Source of the DNA: Candidatus Caldarchaeum sp.
GTDB lineage: Archaea > Thermoproteota > Nitrososphaeria_A > Caldarchaeales > Caldarchaeaceae
Reading direction: 5' to 3'
Assembly (NCBI GenBank): GCA_025054515.1
Contig: JANWZT010000002.1
Span: forward strand, 1 to 38,146
DNA length: 38,146 bases
Every line of letters begins with the position of its first letter. The stretch's first letter is position 1. The notes beneath the pieces are model-generated. The model worked only from the letters and a program-made list of their open reading frames with translations. It was not told where the DNA came from and did no database searches. This document shows, piece after piece, positions 30,881 to 38,146 of the stretch. Position numbers and translations under genes: made by a program.

Positions 30881-32110
30881 ATGAAGGCTTCGTTCGTGAC
30901 TGTCGAACATCTTGATAGAAAGCCCGTCGTCGAGCAGGAAATCGAGATGGTCGAGCGGAAAGGCCTCGGACATCCGGACTACATCATCGACAGCGCTTGC
31001 GAAGAGGCTTCGCTGATGCTGTCCCACTACTACGTTTCAAAATACGGATATGTTCTCCATCACAACGTCGACAAAGGCCTTCTCATCGGCGGTAGGGCCT
31101 ACAACACGTTTGGCTACGGCCGGCTTGAAGAGCCGATAACAATAATCATCGCGGGGAGGGCCTCGACATCGGTGAAAACGCCGACCGGCGAAGAAAAAAT
31201 TCCGTACAAGGAAATCATAACTGACGCGGTGAGGTCGATGATTAAAAGAAATTTCCGCTTCCTCGATTTTGACTCTCACGTGTCGCTTGAGGTGAGGGTT
31301 CGGGAAAGCAGCCCGGACCTTAAATCGGTCGTCGAACGTGAAAAAGAAATGCCTTTGGCGAACGACACGTCATACGGGGTCGCATTCTACCCGTTCACTC
31401 CGCTCGAATCACTCGTGCTGAATGTCGAAAGACATCTCAACTCCCCCTCGTTCAAGAGCCGTGTGAAGGAAAGCGGCGAAGACGTGAAGGTCATGGGGCT
31501 GCGGAAAGGGTCGAAAATCACCGTCACGGTTGCTGACGGGATAGTAAGCACTTTGACACGGGACAGAGAGCATTACATATCTGTGAAGGAGCAGATAAAG
31601 AGCGAGGTCGAAGACCTTGCGTCCCGGATAGTCGGCGACCATGACGTGACGGTTTATGTAAACACCGCTGACAAATATGGAACCAACATCCAGAACGAAA
31701 TCTTCTACCTTACTTTCACGGGAACCAGCGCGGAACACGGCGACGACGGAAACACAGGCCGGGGAAACAGGGCCAACGGCTTGATAACACCCAACCGCCA
31801 GATGTCCCTCGAAGCGACCGCGGGCAAAAACCCAATATCTCATGTGGGTAAAATCTACAACGTCTGCGCCGGGTTGACGGCGCGCCGCATATACGAAGAA
31901 ACAAAAAGGCTCAAGGAGGTTTACGTCCGGATGTTGAGCCAGATCGGGAAACCCATCAACCAACCGCTTTCGGTATCCGTTCAAGCAATCCCTGAAGACA
32001 AAATGGACACCGGCCTCATCAGAGACATAGAAGGGATAGTCTACGACGAAGTCGCTAACATCCGGAAAGTAACCGAGCTGATTCTGGCGCGGAAGGTTTC
32101 AGTCTTTTAG
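30881..32110 (+). CDS. mat: Archaeal-type S-adenosylmethionine synthetase
   Basis: Makes S-adenosylmethionine from methionine and ATP. It belongs to the archaeal family, not the bacterial MetK. The protein has about 409 residues from the ATG at 30881. Family marks are [16 protein letters not shown] near the N-terminus, then [20 protein letters not shown] and [13 protein letters not shown], which form the ATP and methionine site. The ATG is preferred to the GTG four codons upstream because of GGAG six bases before it and the position of the TATA-like box. The stop overlaps by four bases the stop of the convergent nucS gene. The enzyme could supply the methyltransferase and radical-SAM (Elp3) genes nearby, as it does for the whole cell. 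Confidence 0.93.
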   Translation: MKASFVTVEHLDRKPVVEQEIEMVERKGLGHPDYIIDSACEEASLMLSHYYVSKYGYVLHHNVDKGLLIGGRAYNTFGYGRLEEPITIIIAGRASTSVKTPTGEEKIPYKEIITDAVRSMIKRNFRFLDFDSHVSLEVRVRESSPDLKSVVEREKEMPLANDTSYGVAFYPFTPLESLVLNVERHLNSPSFKSRVKESGEDVKVMGLRKGSKITVTVADGIVSTLTRDREHYISVKEQIKSEVEDLASRIVGDHDVTVYVNTADKYGTNIQNEIFYLTFTGTSAEHGDDGNTGRGNRANGLITPNRQMSLEATAGKNPISHVGKIYNVCAGLTARRIYEETKRLKEVYVRMLSQIGKPINQPLSVSVQAIPEDKMDTGLIRDIEGIVYDEVANIRKVTELILARKVSVF

Positions 32111-32829
32111 ACATGGAAGTCTAACCCACGCTTTTTTCTCAGCACTTCCATACATGTCTTCGGCGTTAAGCATTTGAAGTCTATTCCGGAGGTTTTCAAC
32201 AGCGAGGCCGCGGTTCTCGTCACCGACGGGGCGGCGAGGATCGCGCGTGGTTTTCTGCCAAATTCTTGTCCAAGAACTTCGAGGTATCTCCGCAGTTGAT
32301 TAACGTCTTCTTCGTTGGCGGATTTTCTTTTCAGCTCCACCACGGTCAATTTGCCCTCTCGGTCAATTCCGAAGACGTCGACCCTGCCGACTCTGCCGGC
32401 TCTACGTTCTTCCTGAAAAGGCGTGAACCCGTCTTCGACCAGATTCGGCTCGAGCAAAACCGCTTCCTTCATCTCCGCCTCCGAAGCATACATCTCAAAC
32501 TCCGCATCGTCCAGCAAATCAAAAACCACTACTTCCGGCTCTTCGAGGAAGTAGATTTTGAGCAGTTCATTTCCCCTCGTGGCCCTGATGATCTTTGCGT
32601 CATCCTCTTCTCCGAACTCTATTTTGGATTTTTTGGGCTGCCAGTTGACTGGCTCGTGGCCGGTGGGCCTGTGGACGAGGATGCTCCGGTCTTTTTTTAT
32701 GATGACAAGCCTCTCGCCTTCGCCGAGTTTTGACGCGGCCCTTCCTTCGTAGTGTATGATGCACCGTCCGGCGAGAACGATGACAGAGCCGTTGGATAGG
32801 GCTTTCCGTGCTTTTTCTATCCACGTCAT
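32107..32829 (-). CDS. nucS: Endonuclease NucS/EndoMS
   Basis: Mismatch-specific endonuclease that makes double-strand cuts at certain mismatches in archaea and actinobacteria. The protein has 240 residues. The N-terminal half is the beta-sandwich dimer domain (SVIVLAGRCIIHYEGRA, GDR-like DRSILVHRPTGHEPVNWQ). The nuclease core has D151, E165, K167 and Q178 (GRVDVFGIDREG, VVELKRKS, VNQLRRYLE), the PD-(D/E)xK set seen in characterised NucS. It is the last gene of the minus-strand operon with hydrolase, Mer-like, Elp3 and glycosyltransferase genes. It starts one base after the glycosyltransferase stop. Confidence 0.92.
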   Translation of the reverse strand: MTWIEKARKALSNGSVIVLAGRCIIHYEGRAASKLGEGERLVIIKKDRSILVHRPTGHEPVNWQPKKSKIEFGEEDDAKIIRATRGNELLKIYFLEEPEVVVFDLLDDAEFEMYASEAEMKEAVLLEPNLVEDGFTPFQEERRAGRVGRVDVFGIDREGKLTVVELKRKSANEEDVNQLRRYLEVLGQEFGRKPRAILAAPSVTRTAASLLKTSGIDFKCLTPKTCMEVLRKKRGLDFHV

Positions 32830-32830
32830 T

Positions 32831-34168
32831 TTATCTCGGCAGGTTTAGGAGTTCGAGGATGTGGATGTGGGTGTCCGATTTTACGGGGAAGTAGATGAAG
32901 AACCAAGCGAGCTGGACTAACGCGACCCCGTACAACACGGCCCGTGAAAACCTGTCGCCGCTCAATACGGTCGACAACCCGAGGGCCACGGCTGGAAGCG
33001 TGGGGAGAAAGTAAAACGTGTAGACCCATCTTTGGAGAAGGTGGCCGATTATGAAATATGGCCCGTAGCTCGCCAAAATCCACGTGAAAACGAAGGTCTG
33101 CACGGTGTCTCCGCCCCTTGTCTTGAAGGTGTAGTAGAGTGAGAAGACGAGGACGAGGACCGTCGTCCACCAATAGGGGCTGTAGATGCCGTAGTAGGCG
33201 ATTGGATGCCAAGTGCGTTCGCCGGCGGTTGCGGTTACGAGGAAGTAGGGGGCCGCGGCGAATGGTGAAATCGGTGATATCCAGCTCAAGGGCAGGTCGA
33301 CGGTTACGCGTCTTCCATCGTTTTCGACCACGGTGCATCTGAGGGGAAGCTCGTATTCGGAGCAGTTGTAACGTAGCTGGCTGTGGTAGTTTAGGATGTA
33401 GTCCAGGTGGGCGAACGGGCTGTTGAAGGCCCTGTAGTAAAAATCGTACGCGGCGAGGCCGGCGAGAAACACGGCCAGCCCGACGATGACCATTTTCTCG
33501 AAAATCGGAGACCATTCGGCGATGATTTCCGCTATTTTGCGTCTGTGGTTGTAGATGGTTATTAGGCTGAATAGGAGGAGGGCGGCGATGTTAAAGGCCA
33601 TCGATGTTTTGGAGAGGACGGCGGCGCCGAGGACGGCGGCTGCGGGAAGATATTGACGTCGTAGGTACAGGTATGTTCCGAGGAAGAGGAAGAAGAAGGC
33701 TGGGCCGTCGAGCATGGCTATCGTCCCGATGTTGAAGAACATCACGTCTGTCGCGATGAAGAAGGTTGTGAAGAAGGTGTGAGAACGATTTTGGGTCAGC
33801 CTCCACGCTATCAGCGGCAGCAAAGCCACAGCCGCAGACGACAGGACCGACGGGAAGAAACGCCAGCCCAGCGGGTTGTCCCCGAACAACATCATGGACA
33901 AGGCTATGAGCAGTTTCGAAAGTGGTGGATGCTCGTGGTTGACCGATTCACCTTTCAATAAACTTCTCACAGCGGGTATGTAATGTGCTTCGTCGAAAAC
34001 CATTCCTCCTTCCAGCTTCTTTTCTCCATCGACTTCGACAACCTCTGGATAAGGTGAGTTGATTATCATGAACCGAAGGCCGAGCAGGATTATGAAGACG
34101 GCTATCGCGAGTTTTTGATGGAACATCAGCATGTTGAAATGTTTGATGACCGGTAGCTGAATGGTCAT
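32831..34168 (-). CDS. PMT-like (GT39 superfamily) membrane glycosyltransferase
   Basis: A 445-residue membrane protein related to dolichyl-phosphate-mannose:protein mannosyltransferases, which use polyprenyl-phosphate sugars at the outer membrane face. There are about ten membrane helices. The first outer loop has the acidic pair D59-E60 (VFDEAHY) and NHEHPPLSKLLIAL at 77-90, the HPPL motif of this superfamily. A later soluble-looking loop (about 255-310) precedes the last helices. Sugar and target are unknown; protein O-glycosylation or lipid glycosylation are the choices. Its start overlaps the Elp3 stop (ATGA), and nucS follows at once. Confidence 0.82.
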   Translation of the reverse strand: MTIQLPVIKHFNMLMFHQKLAIAVFIILLGLRFMIINSPYPEVVEVDGEKKLEGGMVFDEAHYIPAVRSLLKGESVNHEHPPLSKLLIALSMMLFGDNPLGWRFFPSVLSSAAVALLPLIAWRLTQNRSHTFFTTFFIATDVMFFNIGTIAMLDGPAFFFLFLGTYLYLRRQYLPAAAVLGAAVLSKTSMAFNIAALLLFSLITIYNHRRKIAEIIAEWSPIFEKMVIVGLAVFLAGLAAYDFYYRAFNSPFAHLDYILNYHSQLRYNCSEYELPLRCTVVENDGRRVTVDLPLSWISPISPFAAAPYFLVTATAGERTWHPIAYYGIYSPYWWTTVLVLVFSLYYTFKTRGGDTVQTFVFTWILASYGPYFIIGHLLQRWVYTFYFLPTLPAVALGLSTVLSGDRFSRAVLYGVALVQLAWFFIYFPVKSDTHIHILELLNLPR

Positions 34169-35676
34169 CTGTTTTCACCGCGGTTTTTGACCATATATGG
34201 CCCGAAGAGCTTGTATCCGAGTTTGCGGTAGTAGTTGCGGACGCCGACGCCGCTGATAACAGCTACGCGTTCCAGCCCGTGTTCTTCGAAGATGATGCGT
34301 TCCGCCTCGCTCATCAAAGTTCTTCCAAACCCCCTGTGCTGCGATGTCATTTCGTCCGGCGGTGTTCCAACCGCCTTCATCGCGCCGTAGACGTGCAATT
34401 CCCGGACGAGGCCCGCCTCTTCAAGCTCGGGCCTCAAGGCTTTCGACGGAATCCTCACCCGAACAAACCCCAGCAAGGCGTCAGAATCAAAATCTTCTAC
34501 CGAAACAAAGTAATCCAAACCCCCCGACGAACGATAACGGATACGTCTTATCACTGCTTTTTCGGGGTTGACCTTTCTGTTGATGTGGCCGTGTTCTCGG
34601 CATCGGATGCATCTGCAGGAGTTGCCGACCGCTTTTTCCACGACCTGCCGCAAGTTCGGGATGTGAAGGCCGTCCAAGGCGGAATGGAGTGGGATTTCCC
34701 GCTGTATCCGGGTGATCCTGACGTAGGGCGGGACGCGGCGCATCAATTCCGCCAACATTTTGACCAGCTCTTCATCGGAATACGGTTTGTAAAGGCCTTT
34801 CCGCCAAAGAATTTCCAGACCCGTTCCGGGGAGAACCAGCGTGGGATATATTTTGAGCTGGTCGGGCCTGAACCGTTCATCTTCAAACATCGTCGTGAAC
34901 ATTTCAAGGTCTTTCGCCGGCGACGAGCCGGGAAGGTTTGGCATGATGTGGTAGCAAACTTTGAAAGCCGTGTCTTTGAGGTCGGCCGTTGCCTCGACCA
35001 CGTCTTGAACCGTGTGGCCTCTGTTGACAAAAGCCAGAATCTCATCGTCCAAGGCCTGCACACCGATTTCAACACGGGTTACGCCGTATTCAACGAGCTT
35101 GACGGCGATATCGCGTTTGGCCCAGTCGGGCTTGGTTTCGACCGTAATCCCCGAAACATGAACCGAAGACCTTTCACTAACATCAAGCGCTTCCTCCAAG
35201 CTTTTCGTCGAAACCCCGTGAAGGCCGTCGAGACATTCTTTGATGACGTGGCGCTGAAATTCGTCCGGCGTCGCAGTAAAAGTTCCCCCGATGATGATAA
35301 GCTCGACTTTATCGACGGAATGCCCCATTTTGCGCAGCTTCTGGACGGCGTTTTCGGCTTGTTTGCGTGGGTCATAGTCGTAGGAGGCTGCTGTTTTGAC
35401 GACAGCTTCTTCGCCGGTGTAGCTCTGCGGCGTTCCGAAGGGCTTGCCGCCCGGGCAGTAGATGCATTTGCCGTGTGGACAGCTAAAGATGGGTGCGACG
35501 ACCGTGACGACCGAGACGCCGGACAAAGTTTTCACCGGCTTTTTTCGAACGGTCGCGTTGAGCAGGACTGCCAGCTCTTCGTCGGACGGAAATTTCCGGA
35601 GTTGCATGGCTGACGCCAGTTGTTTCTTTAGCCTCTCCGCCTCCGTCCTCTGCAGTAGAGACGTTCCAGCGGTCAA
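34165..35676 (-). CDS. elp3: Elp3 tRNA U34-modifying radical-SAM/acetyltransferase
   Basis: Uses acetyl-CoA and S-adenosylmethionine to form the carboxymethyl-type group at C5 of wobble uridine in tRNA. The protein has 503 residues. The Fe-S motif is C66-x4-C71-x2-C74 (SCPHGKCIYCPGG) at the expected place. IIIGGTFTATP, VETKPDW, VEIGVQALDDEIL and YPTLVLPGTGLE are the Elp3 core; CRCIRCREHG marks the zinc site; residues about 385-503 form the GNAT-like domain (HRGFGRTLMSEAERI, SGVGVRNYYRKLGY). The start is TTG at 35676, one base after the upstream stop, with GGAG eight bases before it. It is the centre of the six-gene minus-strand operon. Confidence 0.92.
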   Translation of the reverse strand: MTAGTSLLQRTEAERLKKQLASAMQLRKFPSDEELAVLLNATVRKKPVKTLSGVSVVTVVAPIFSCPHGKCIYCPGGKPFGTPQSYTGEEAVVKTAASYDYDPRKQAENAVQKLRKMGHSVDKVELIIIGGTFTATPDEFQRHVIKECLDGLHGVSTKSLEEALDVSERSSVHVSGITVETKPDWAKRDIAVKLVEYGVTRVEIGVQALDDEILAFVNRGHTVQDVVEATADLKDTAFKVCYHIMPNLPGSSPAKDLEMFTTMFEDERFRPDQLKIYPTLVLPGTGLEILWRKGLYKPYSDEELVKMLAELMRRVPPYVRITRIQREIPLHSALDGLHIPNLRQVVEKAVGNSCRCIRCREHGHINRKVNPEKAVIRRIRYRSSGGLDYFVSVEDFDSDALLGFVRVRIPSKALRPELEEAGLVRELHVYGAMKAVGTPPDEMTSQHRGFGRTLMSEAERIIFEEHGLERVAVISGVGVRNYYRKLGYKLFGPYMVKNRGENR

Positions 35677-35677
35677 T

Positions 35678-36610
35678 CTAACGTCTCCTTCTCGCCGACC
35701 GACATATCGAAGCGATATTTTTAAGGGCTTTCACGTATCTCGGGCCTAAAGGCCCTGCAAAAACAACCTCATCATACCCCAAATCGATCACAGACGTAAC
35801 CAAATCATCAAGCTGCCGTCTGTTCCCCCAAAAGCTAAAAAAGCCAACCCAGTCTTTTCGTGCCACTCGGTAGAGCTCGTTCCAATTCCTCCGCGCCAAA
35901 ATTTCAGCAACCTTTTCCCTATAGTCCGGCGACACATCCGCCCGCTGAAGATGCTTTTCCGACGCACCGACCATCAAGTACGCGGCATAGGGAATCACCG
36001 TTTTCAAAGCTTTCTCCTCATCTTCGTGAATAGATGTTATCAAATAAGCGGCCTTAACGAAACCGGGCCTCGCCGGATTTGTGAGATGATTTATGGATTC
36101 TTTGAGCATTTCGGTGTTCGACCAGTTCACAAGAACGCCGTCCCCGATTTTCGCCGCGGCTTCCAGCATCCTTTCTCCTTGCGCGCCCAAGAAAATCTTG
36201 ACGTCAGAAATTTTGTAGGTGTCCAACGAGGCGAAGGACGAACGCATCGTTTCAACGGCCTCCACGACTTTTTCAACCGGCTTCGTCCTCACGTATCCGA
36301 GCCGCTGCAGCGAATGAGCATCGCCTGCTCCGACCGCATAACGCACCCTCCCCGGAGAAAGCTCCCAAAGCGTTGCCGCCTGCTGAGCCATCATAACCGG
36401 ATGAACCACATAAGGGTTAACGACAGCCGGCCCAAGCAATATTTTTCGGGTGTGTTTCGCGATGGTCGCGAGAGTAATCAACGAATTCCGGTTGAAAAAA
36501 TGTTCGCTGACCCAGACGCCGTCAAAACCGTTCTGCTCAACCAACACACCCGCTAACGCGAGCTTCCACAGCGGGTCCTTCGGAACAACCTCCACAGAAA
36601 AGAAACTCAT
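35678..36610 (-). CDS. Mer-like luciferase-family (F420/flavin) oxidoreductase
   Basis: A 310-residue TIM-barrel enzyme of the bacterial luciferase-like superfamily, closest in look to F420-dependent methylene-tetrahydromethanopterin reductase (Mer). Shared segments are VPKDP near the start, LGPAVVNPYVVHPVM, GRVRYAVGAGDAHSLQRLG, IFLGAQGERMLEAAAKIGDG and NWSN. True Mer function would need F420 and methanopterin, and no other genes for these are in the window, so a related F420 or FMN reductase is also possible. The ATG start overlaps the stop of the small gene upstream (ATGA), and Elp3 follows after one base. Confidence 0.8.
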   Translation of the reverse strand: MSFFSVEVVPKDPLWKLALAGVLVEQNGFDGVWVSEHFFNRNSLITLATIAKHTRKILLGPAVVNPYVVHPVMMAQQAATLWELSPGRVRYAVGAGDAHSLQRLGYVRTKPVEKVVEAVETMRSSFASLDTYKISDVKIFLGAQGERMLEAAAKIGDGVLVNWSNTEMLKESINHLTNPARPGFVKAAYLITSIHEDEEKALKTVIPYAAYLMVGASEKHLQRADVSPDYREKVAEILARRNWNELYRVARKDWVGFFSFWGNRRQLDDLVTSVIDLGYDEVVFAGPLGPRYVKALKNIASICRSARRRR

Positions 36611-36819
36611 TTAAACACACCTTTCAAAGCCAAAGCCGTTTTCTCGGGTTCACACATTCTACATGCTTTGACCAAAAGGCGGAACCCTTCATCATCGTAG
36701 ATTTCCTGCGAATAGAATTTTTCGAAAACCCGCCAGCCCAGCTGTGGAGGAACCGCGTTGGAGTTGACGCTTGACATCAAAACCTCGAACAACTGCTCGA
36801 CTATTTCCCTTCTTTTCAT
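36607..36819 (-). CDS. Small unknown protein
   Basis: A 70-residue protein with no family I recognise. It is predicted helical and mixed in charge (MKRREIVEQLFEVLMSSV at the start, CRMCEPEKTALALKG near the end), with a C-x2-C pair that is too short by itself for a zinc knuckle. It starts seven bases after the hydrolase stop with ATG at 36819, and its stop overlaps the Mer-like start (ATGA), so it is translationally coupled and probably real. A binding partner of the oxidoreductase is one guess from the coupling. Confidence 0.62.
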   Translation of the reverse strand: MKRREIVEQLFEVLMSSVNSNAVPPQLGWRVFEKFYSQEIYDDEGFRLLVKACRMCEPEKTALALKGVFK

Positions 36820-36826
36820 GTCCCCG

Positions 36827-37648
36827 CTAACTCTTCAAAAAATCCAATATAACGTTGTTGACAAATTCGGGATTTTCTTCGTGAACTCCGTGGCCGGACT
36901 CCGGGTCAATCACAACTTTGGCTCCGATTCGTTCGGCGACATCTCTGTTCTTCTCATACGGAACCAGAGTATCGCGGCCGCCGAGAACAAACAAGACGGG
37001 ACAGCTCACCTTCGATAACAGCTCCAAGTTGAATTCCTGCATGATGTGGAAAGCGTCGAGTAGTGTTTTTCCCGAAAGTTTTATCGACTGGTAGTAGGCT
37101 TCGACCAGCTCCTCGTCCAGCATCGACTGCTTGACGTAAACCTGTTTTAGCGCATATCTGATGAAGGATTTGGATATAAAGAAGCGGCTGGCGATGTCGT
37201 AGAAAGGCCACATGGACAGAAGCTTCACCGGAGCTCTTCTTCTGCCCGCGCCCGCTCCGAAAAGAGCTGGGTTGACGAGAACGAGCTTCGAAACTTTTTC
37301 GGGGTTGTTGACGGCGTAATAAACCGAAACAGGCCCTCCCATGGACATGCCGACGAGGGCGAAACTGTCAACGCCGATTTTCTCGAAGAATCTGTTCAGA
37401 TGGTCGTTCAAAGGTTTGAGGCGGAGACCTTGCGGAAGCTTTTGGGAAAGCCCGAAGCCGGGTAAATCCAACGCTATGACGCGAAAATGCTGAGAAAGGG
37501 TGGGGAGGTTGTGACGCCACGAATACGAGCTCGAAGCCCAGCCATGCAGCAGCACCAAAGGCCTTCCATTTCCACGCTCCACGTAAAAAACCTCAACTCC
37601 ATCAACGTCAGCCCTTGACCCGGATGCGACGTGTTGCGACCAGTTCAC
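36827..37648 (-). CDS. Alpha/beta-hydrolase fold enzyme
   Basis: A 273-residue soluble hydrolase. The oxyanion HGW (LVLLHGWASSSYSW) is near residue 35, the nucleophile elbow is GMSMGG (Ser at about 106), the acid is in GGRDTLVPYE, and the base is in SGHGVHEENPEFVN near the end: a complete Ser-Asp-His triad. Substrates of this family (esters, C-C bonds, epoxides, haloalkanes) are not told by sequence. It is the first gene of the six-gene minus-strand operon. The start is GTG at 37648; a minus-strand TCTTTATC box (37679-37686) lies about 35 bases upstream. Confidence 0.85.
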   Translation of the reverse strand: MNWSQHVASGSRADVDGVEVFYVERGNGRPLVLLHGWASSSYSWRHNLPTLSQHFRVIALDLPGFGLSQKLPQGLRLKPLNDHLNRFFEKIGVDSFALVGMSMGGPVSVYYAVNNPEKVSKLVLVNPALFGAGAGRRRAPVKLLSMWPFYDIASRFFISKSFIRYALKQVYVKQSMLDEELVEAYYQSIKLSGKTLLDAFHIMQEFNLELLSKVSCPVLFVLGGRDTLVPYEKNRDVAERIGAKVVIDPESGHGVHEENPEFVNNVILDFLKS

Positions 37649-37707
37649 AGGCTCAGTGGGTGGCTAATCACGCTCTTTGATAAAGATAAGCGAGGCAAAG
37701 AGAAAAA

Positions 37708-37715
37708 AATATATA
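37708..37715 (+). promoter_or_regulatory. TATA box of the hexapeptide-repeat gene
   Basis: AATATATA centred 26-27 bases before the ATG at 37738. GGAGGGG at 37724-37730 also stands nine to fourteen bases before the ATG as a possible ribosome site, but it would lie upstream of the transcript start predicted from this box. Confidence 0.5.
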
Positions 37716-37737
37716 CGTATTGTGGAGGGGAAGGTTA

Positions 37738-38146
37738 ATGTCGGGCTTCATCTCCCCTCGCGCCAAAATAGCAGGAATGGTTTCCAATGAAAGCCAGATC
37801 TACGGCTGCACCGAAGTAGGGGAGGGAAGCTTCATCGACGAAGAGGTTACGCTTGGTTATCCAACGCGTCAACGCCTTCTAAAGTCGATACAGCGCGGCA
37901 TCAAAACATCCTTAGAATGTGTGGAGAACGCCAGTTTGGGTAGCTTCATAGGGCCGCGTTGCATCGTCCGGAGAGGCTGCATCATCTACGACGAAGTAAT
38001 AATCGAAGGAGACGTAGAGCTTGGTCACAACGTGTTGATTAGGTCAGGCTCGATCGTGCGGAGCAGTTCGCGTATCGGGAGCAACACAGTCCTCGACGGA
38101 GCAGTCCTAATCGGAAAAGAAGTCAACATCCAGTCGAACGTCTACA
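37738..38146 (+). CDS. Left-handed beta-helix (hexapeptide-repeat) protein, 3' end cut
   Basis: The frame begins with ATG at 37738 and stays open to the window end, so about 136 residues are visible and the C-terminus is lost. The product reads MSGFISPRAKIAG and later shows hexapeptide turns: IGPRCIVRRGCIIYDEV, then IEGDVELGHNVLIRSGSIV, IGSNTVLDGAVLIG. This is the repeat of acyl-, acetyl- and nucleotidyl-transferases with a parallel beta-helix. The first third, with a loop GYPTRQRLLKS, is not repeat-like and recalls the front of sugar-acetyltransferase families such as WbbJ/MaeB-type. The catalytic His is not identifiable with certainty. Divergent from the hydrolase operon. Confidence 0.75.
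   Translation, partial: MSGFISPRAKIAGMVSNESQIYGCTEVGEGSFIDEEVTLGYPTRQRLLKSIQRGIKTSLECVENASLGSFIGPRCIVRRGCIIYDEVIIEGDVELGHNVLIRSGSIVRSSSRIGSNTVLDGAVLIGKEVNIQSNVY

Noticed and set aside
32266-32733. Open frame opposite nucS
   Set aside because: NucS catalytic residues are clear on the minus strand.
34279-35613. Long open frame on the plus strand across from Elp3
   Set aside because: Elp3 on the minus strand carries clear motifs across the whole stretch. The opposite frame has no recognisable domain and follows from codon bias.
1-38146. CRISPR array, IS element, prophage, rRNA, 7S RNA
   Set aside because: I saw no regular direct repeats, transposase or integrase, structural phage genes, or rRNA-like sequence.

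Overview
The window is a densely packed stretch of an archaeal chromosome. Markers are SRP54, ribosomal protein L21e, RNA polymerase subunit Rpb4/RpoF, a DUF655 protein, Pus10, archaeal-type S-adenosylmethionine synthetase, an LSm protein, NucS/EndoMS and archaeal Elp3, together with TATA-type promoters and CCA-less tRNA genes. The gene mix (Mer-like F420-type oxidoreductase, ETF plus membrane ETF:quinone oxidoreductase, class II photolyase) fits a TACK archaeon, perhaps of the Thaumarchaeota/Aigarchaeota side. That placement is inference from gene content, not a phylogeny. Both ends cut genes (ribose-5-phosphate isomerase on the left, a hexapeptide-repeat protein on the right). I found no CRISPR array, insertion sequence, prophage or rRNA, and there is no gene-free stretch longer than about 120 bases.

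Layout, left to right. (1) 1-1938: end of rpiA, a DUF996 membrane protein and a TrmB-type regulator. (2) 1975-7008: a lipid- or quinone-flavoured group made of a UbiE-type methyltransferase, a V4R protein with a degenerate RecA-like domain, a UbiA prenyltransferase, an unrecognised helical protein with two Asp-rich motifs like class I isoprenoid synthases, and a KaiC-like ATPase. (3) 7081-8771: a presenilin/signal-peptide-peptidase-type intramembrane protease coupled by an ATGA overlap to a CitG-family protein. (4) 8784-12336: an HTH regulator with a small membrane protein, a cyclase-family hydrolase, a CaiB-type CoA-transferase and a crotonase-family protein lacking part of a conserved glycine loop. 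(5) 12338-16257: the conserved information-processing run srp54-pus10-rpl21e-rpoF-DUF655. (6) 16331-20621: an NDP-sugar epimerase whose stop codon lies inside a tRNA-Ala gene, photolyase, tRNA-Glu, an acetyltransferase and malic enzyme. (7) 20702-26637: ETF:quinone oxidoreductase, EtfB, EtfA, a MobA-like protein, an AIR-synthase-like protein and a nitroreductase. (8) 26689-32110: IleRS, a membrane zinc-ribbon protein, LSm and S-adenosylmethionine synthetase. (9) 32107-37648: a tight minus-strand operon of an alpha/beta hydrolase, a tiny unknown protein, a Mer-like oxidoreductase, Elp3, a PMT-like glycosyltransferase and NucS. The window ends in a left-handed beta-helix protein.

Functionally, the UbiE/UbiA-type enzymes could make or modify a prenylated quinone, and the ETF:quinone oxidoreductase would feed electrons into such a quinone pool from acyl-CoA or related oxidations. 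The CoA-transferase, crotonase and ETF pair would fit an acyl-CoA degradation route. These links are inferences from neighbourhood.

At many first genes a TATA-like box sits about 26-30 bases upstream of the start codon, which predicts mostly leaderless transcripts. Downstream genes overlap their predecessor or, in a few cases such as Elp3, show a Shine-Dalgarno-like motif.
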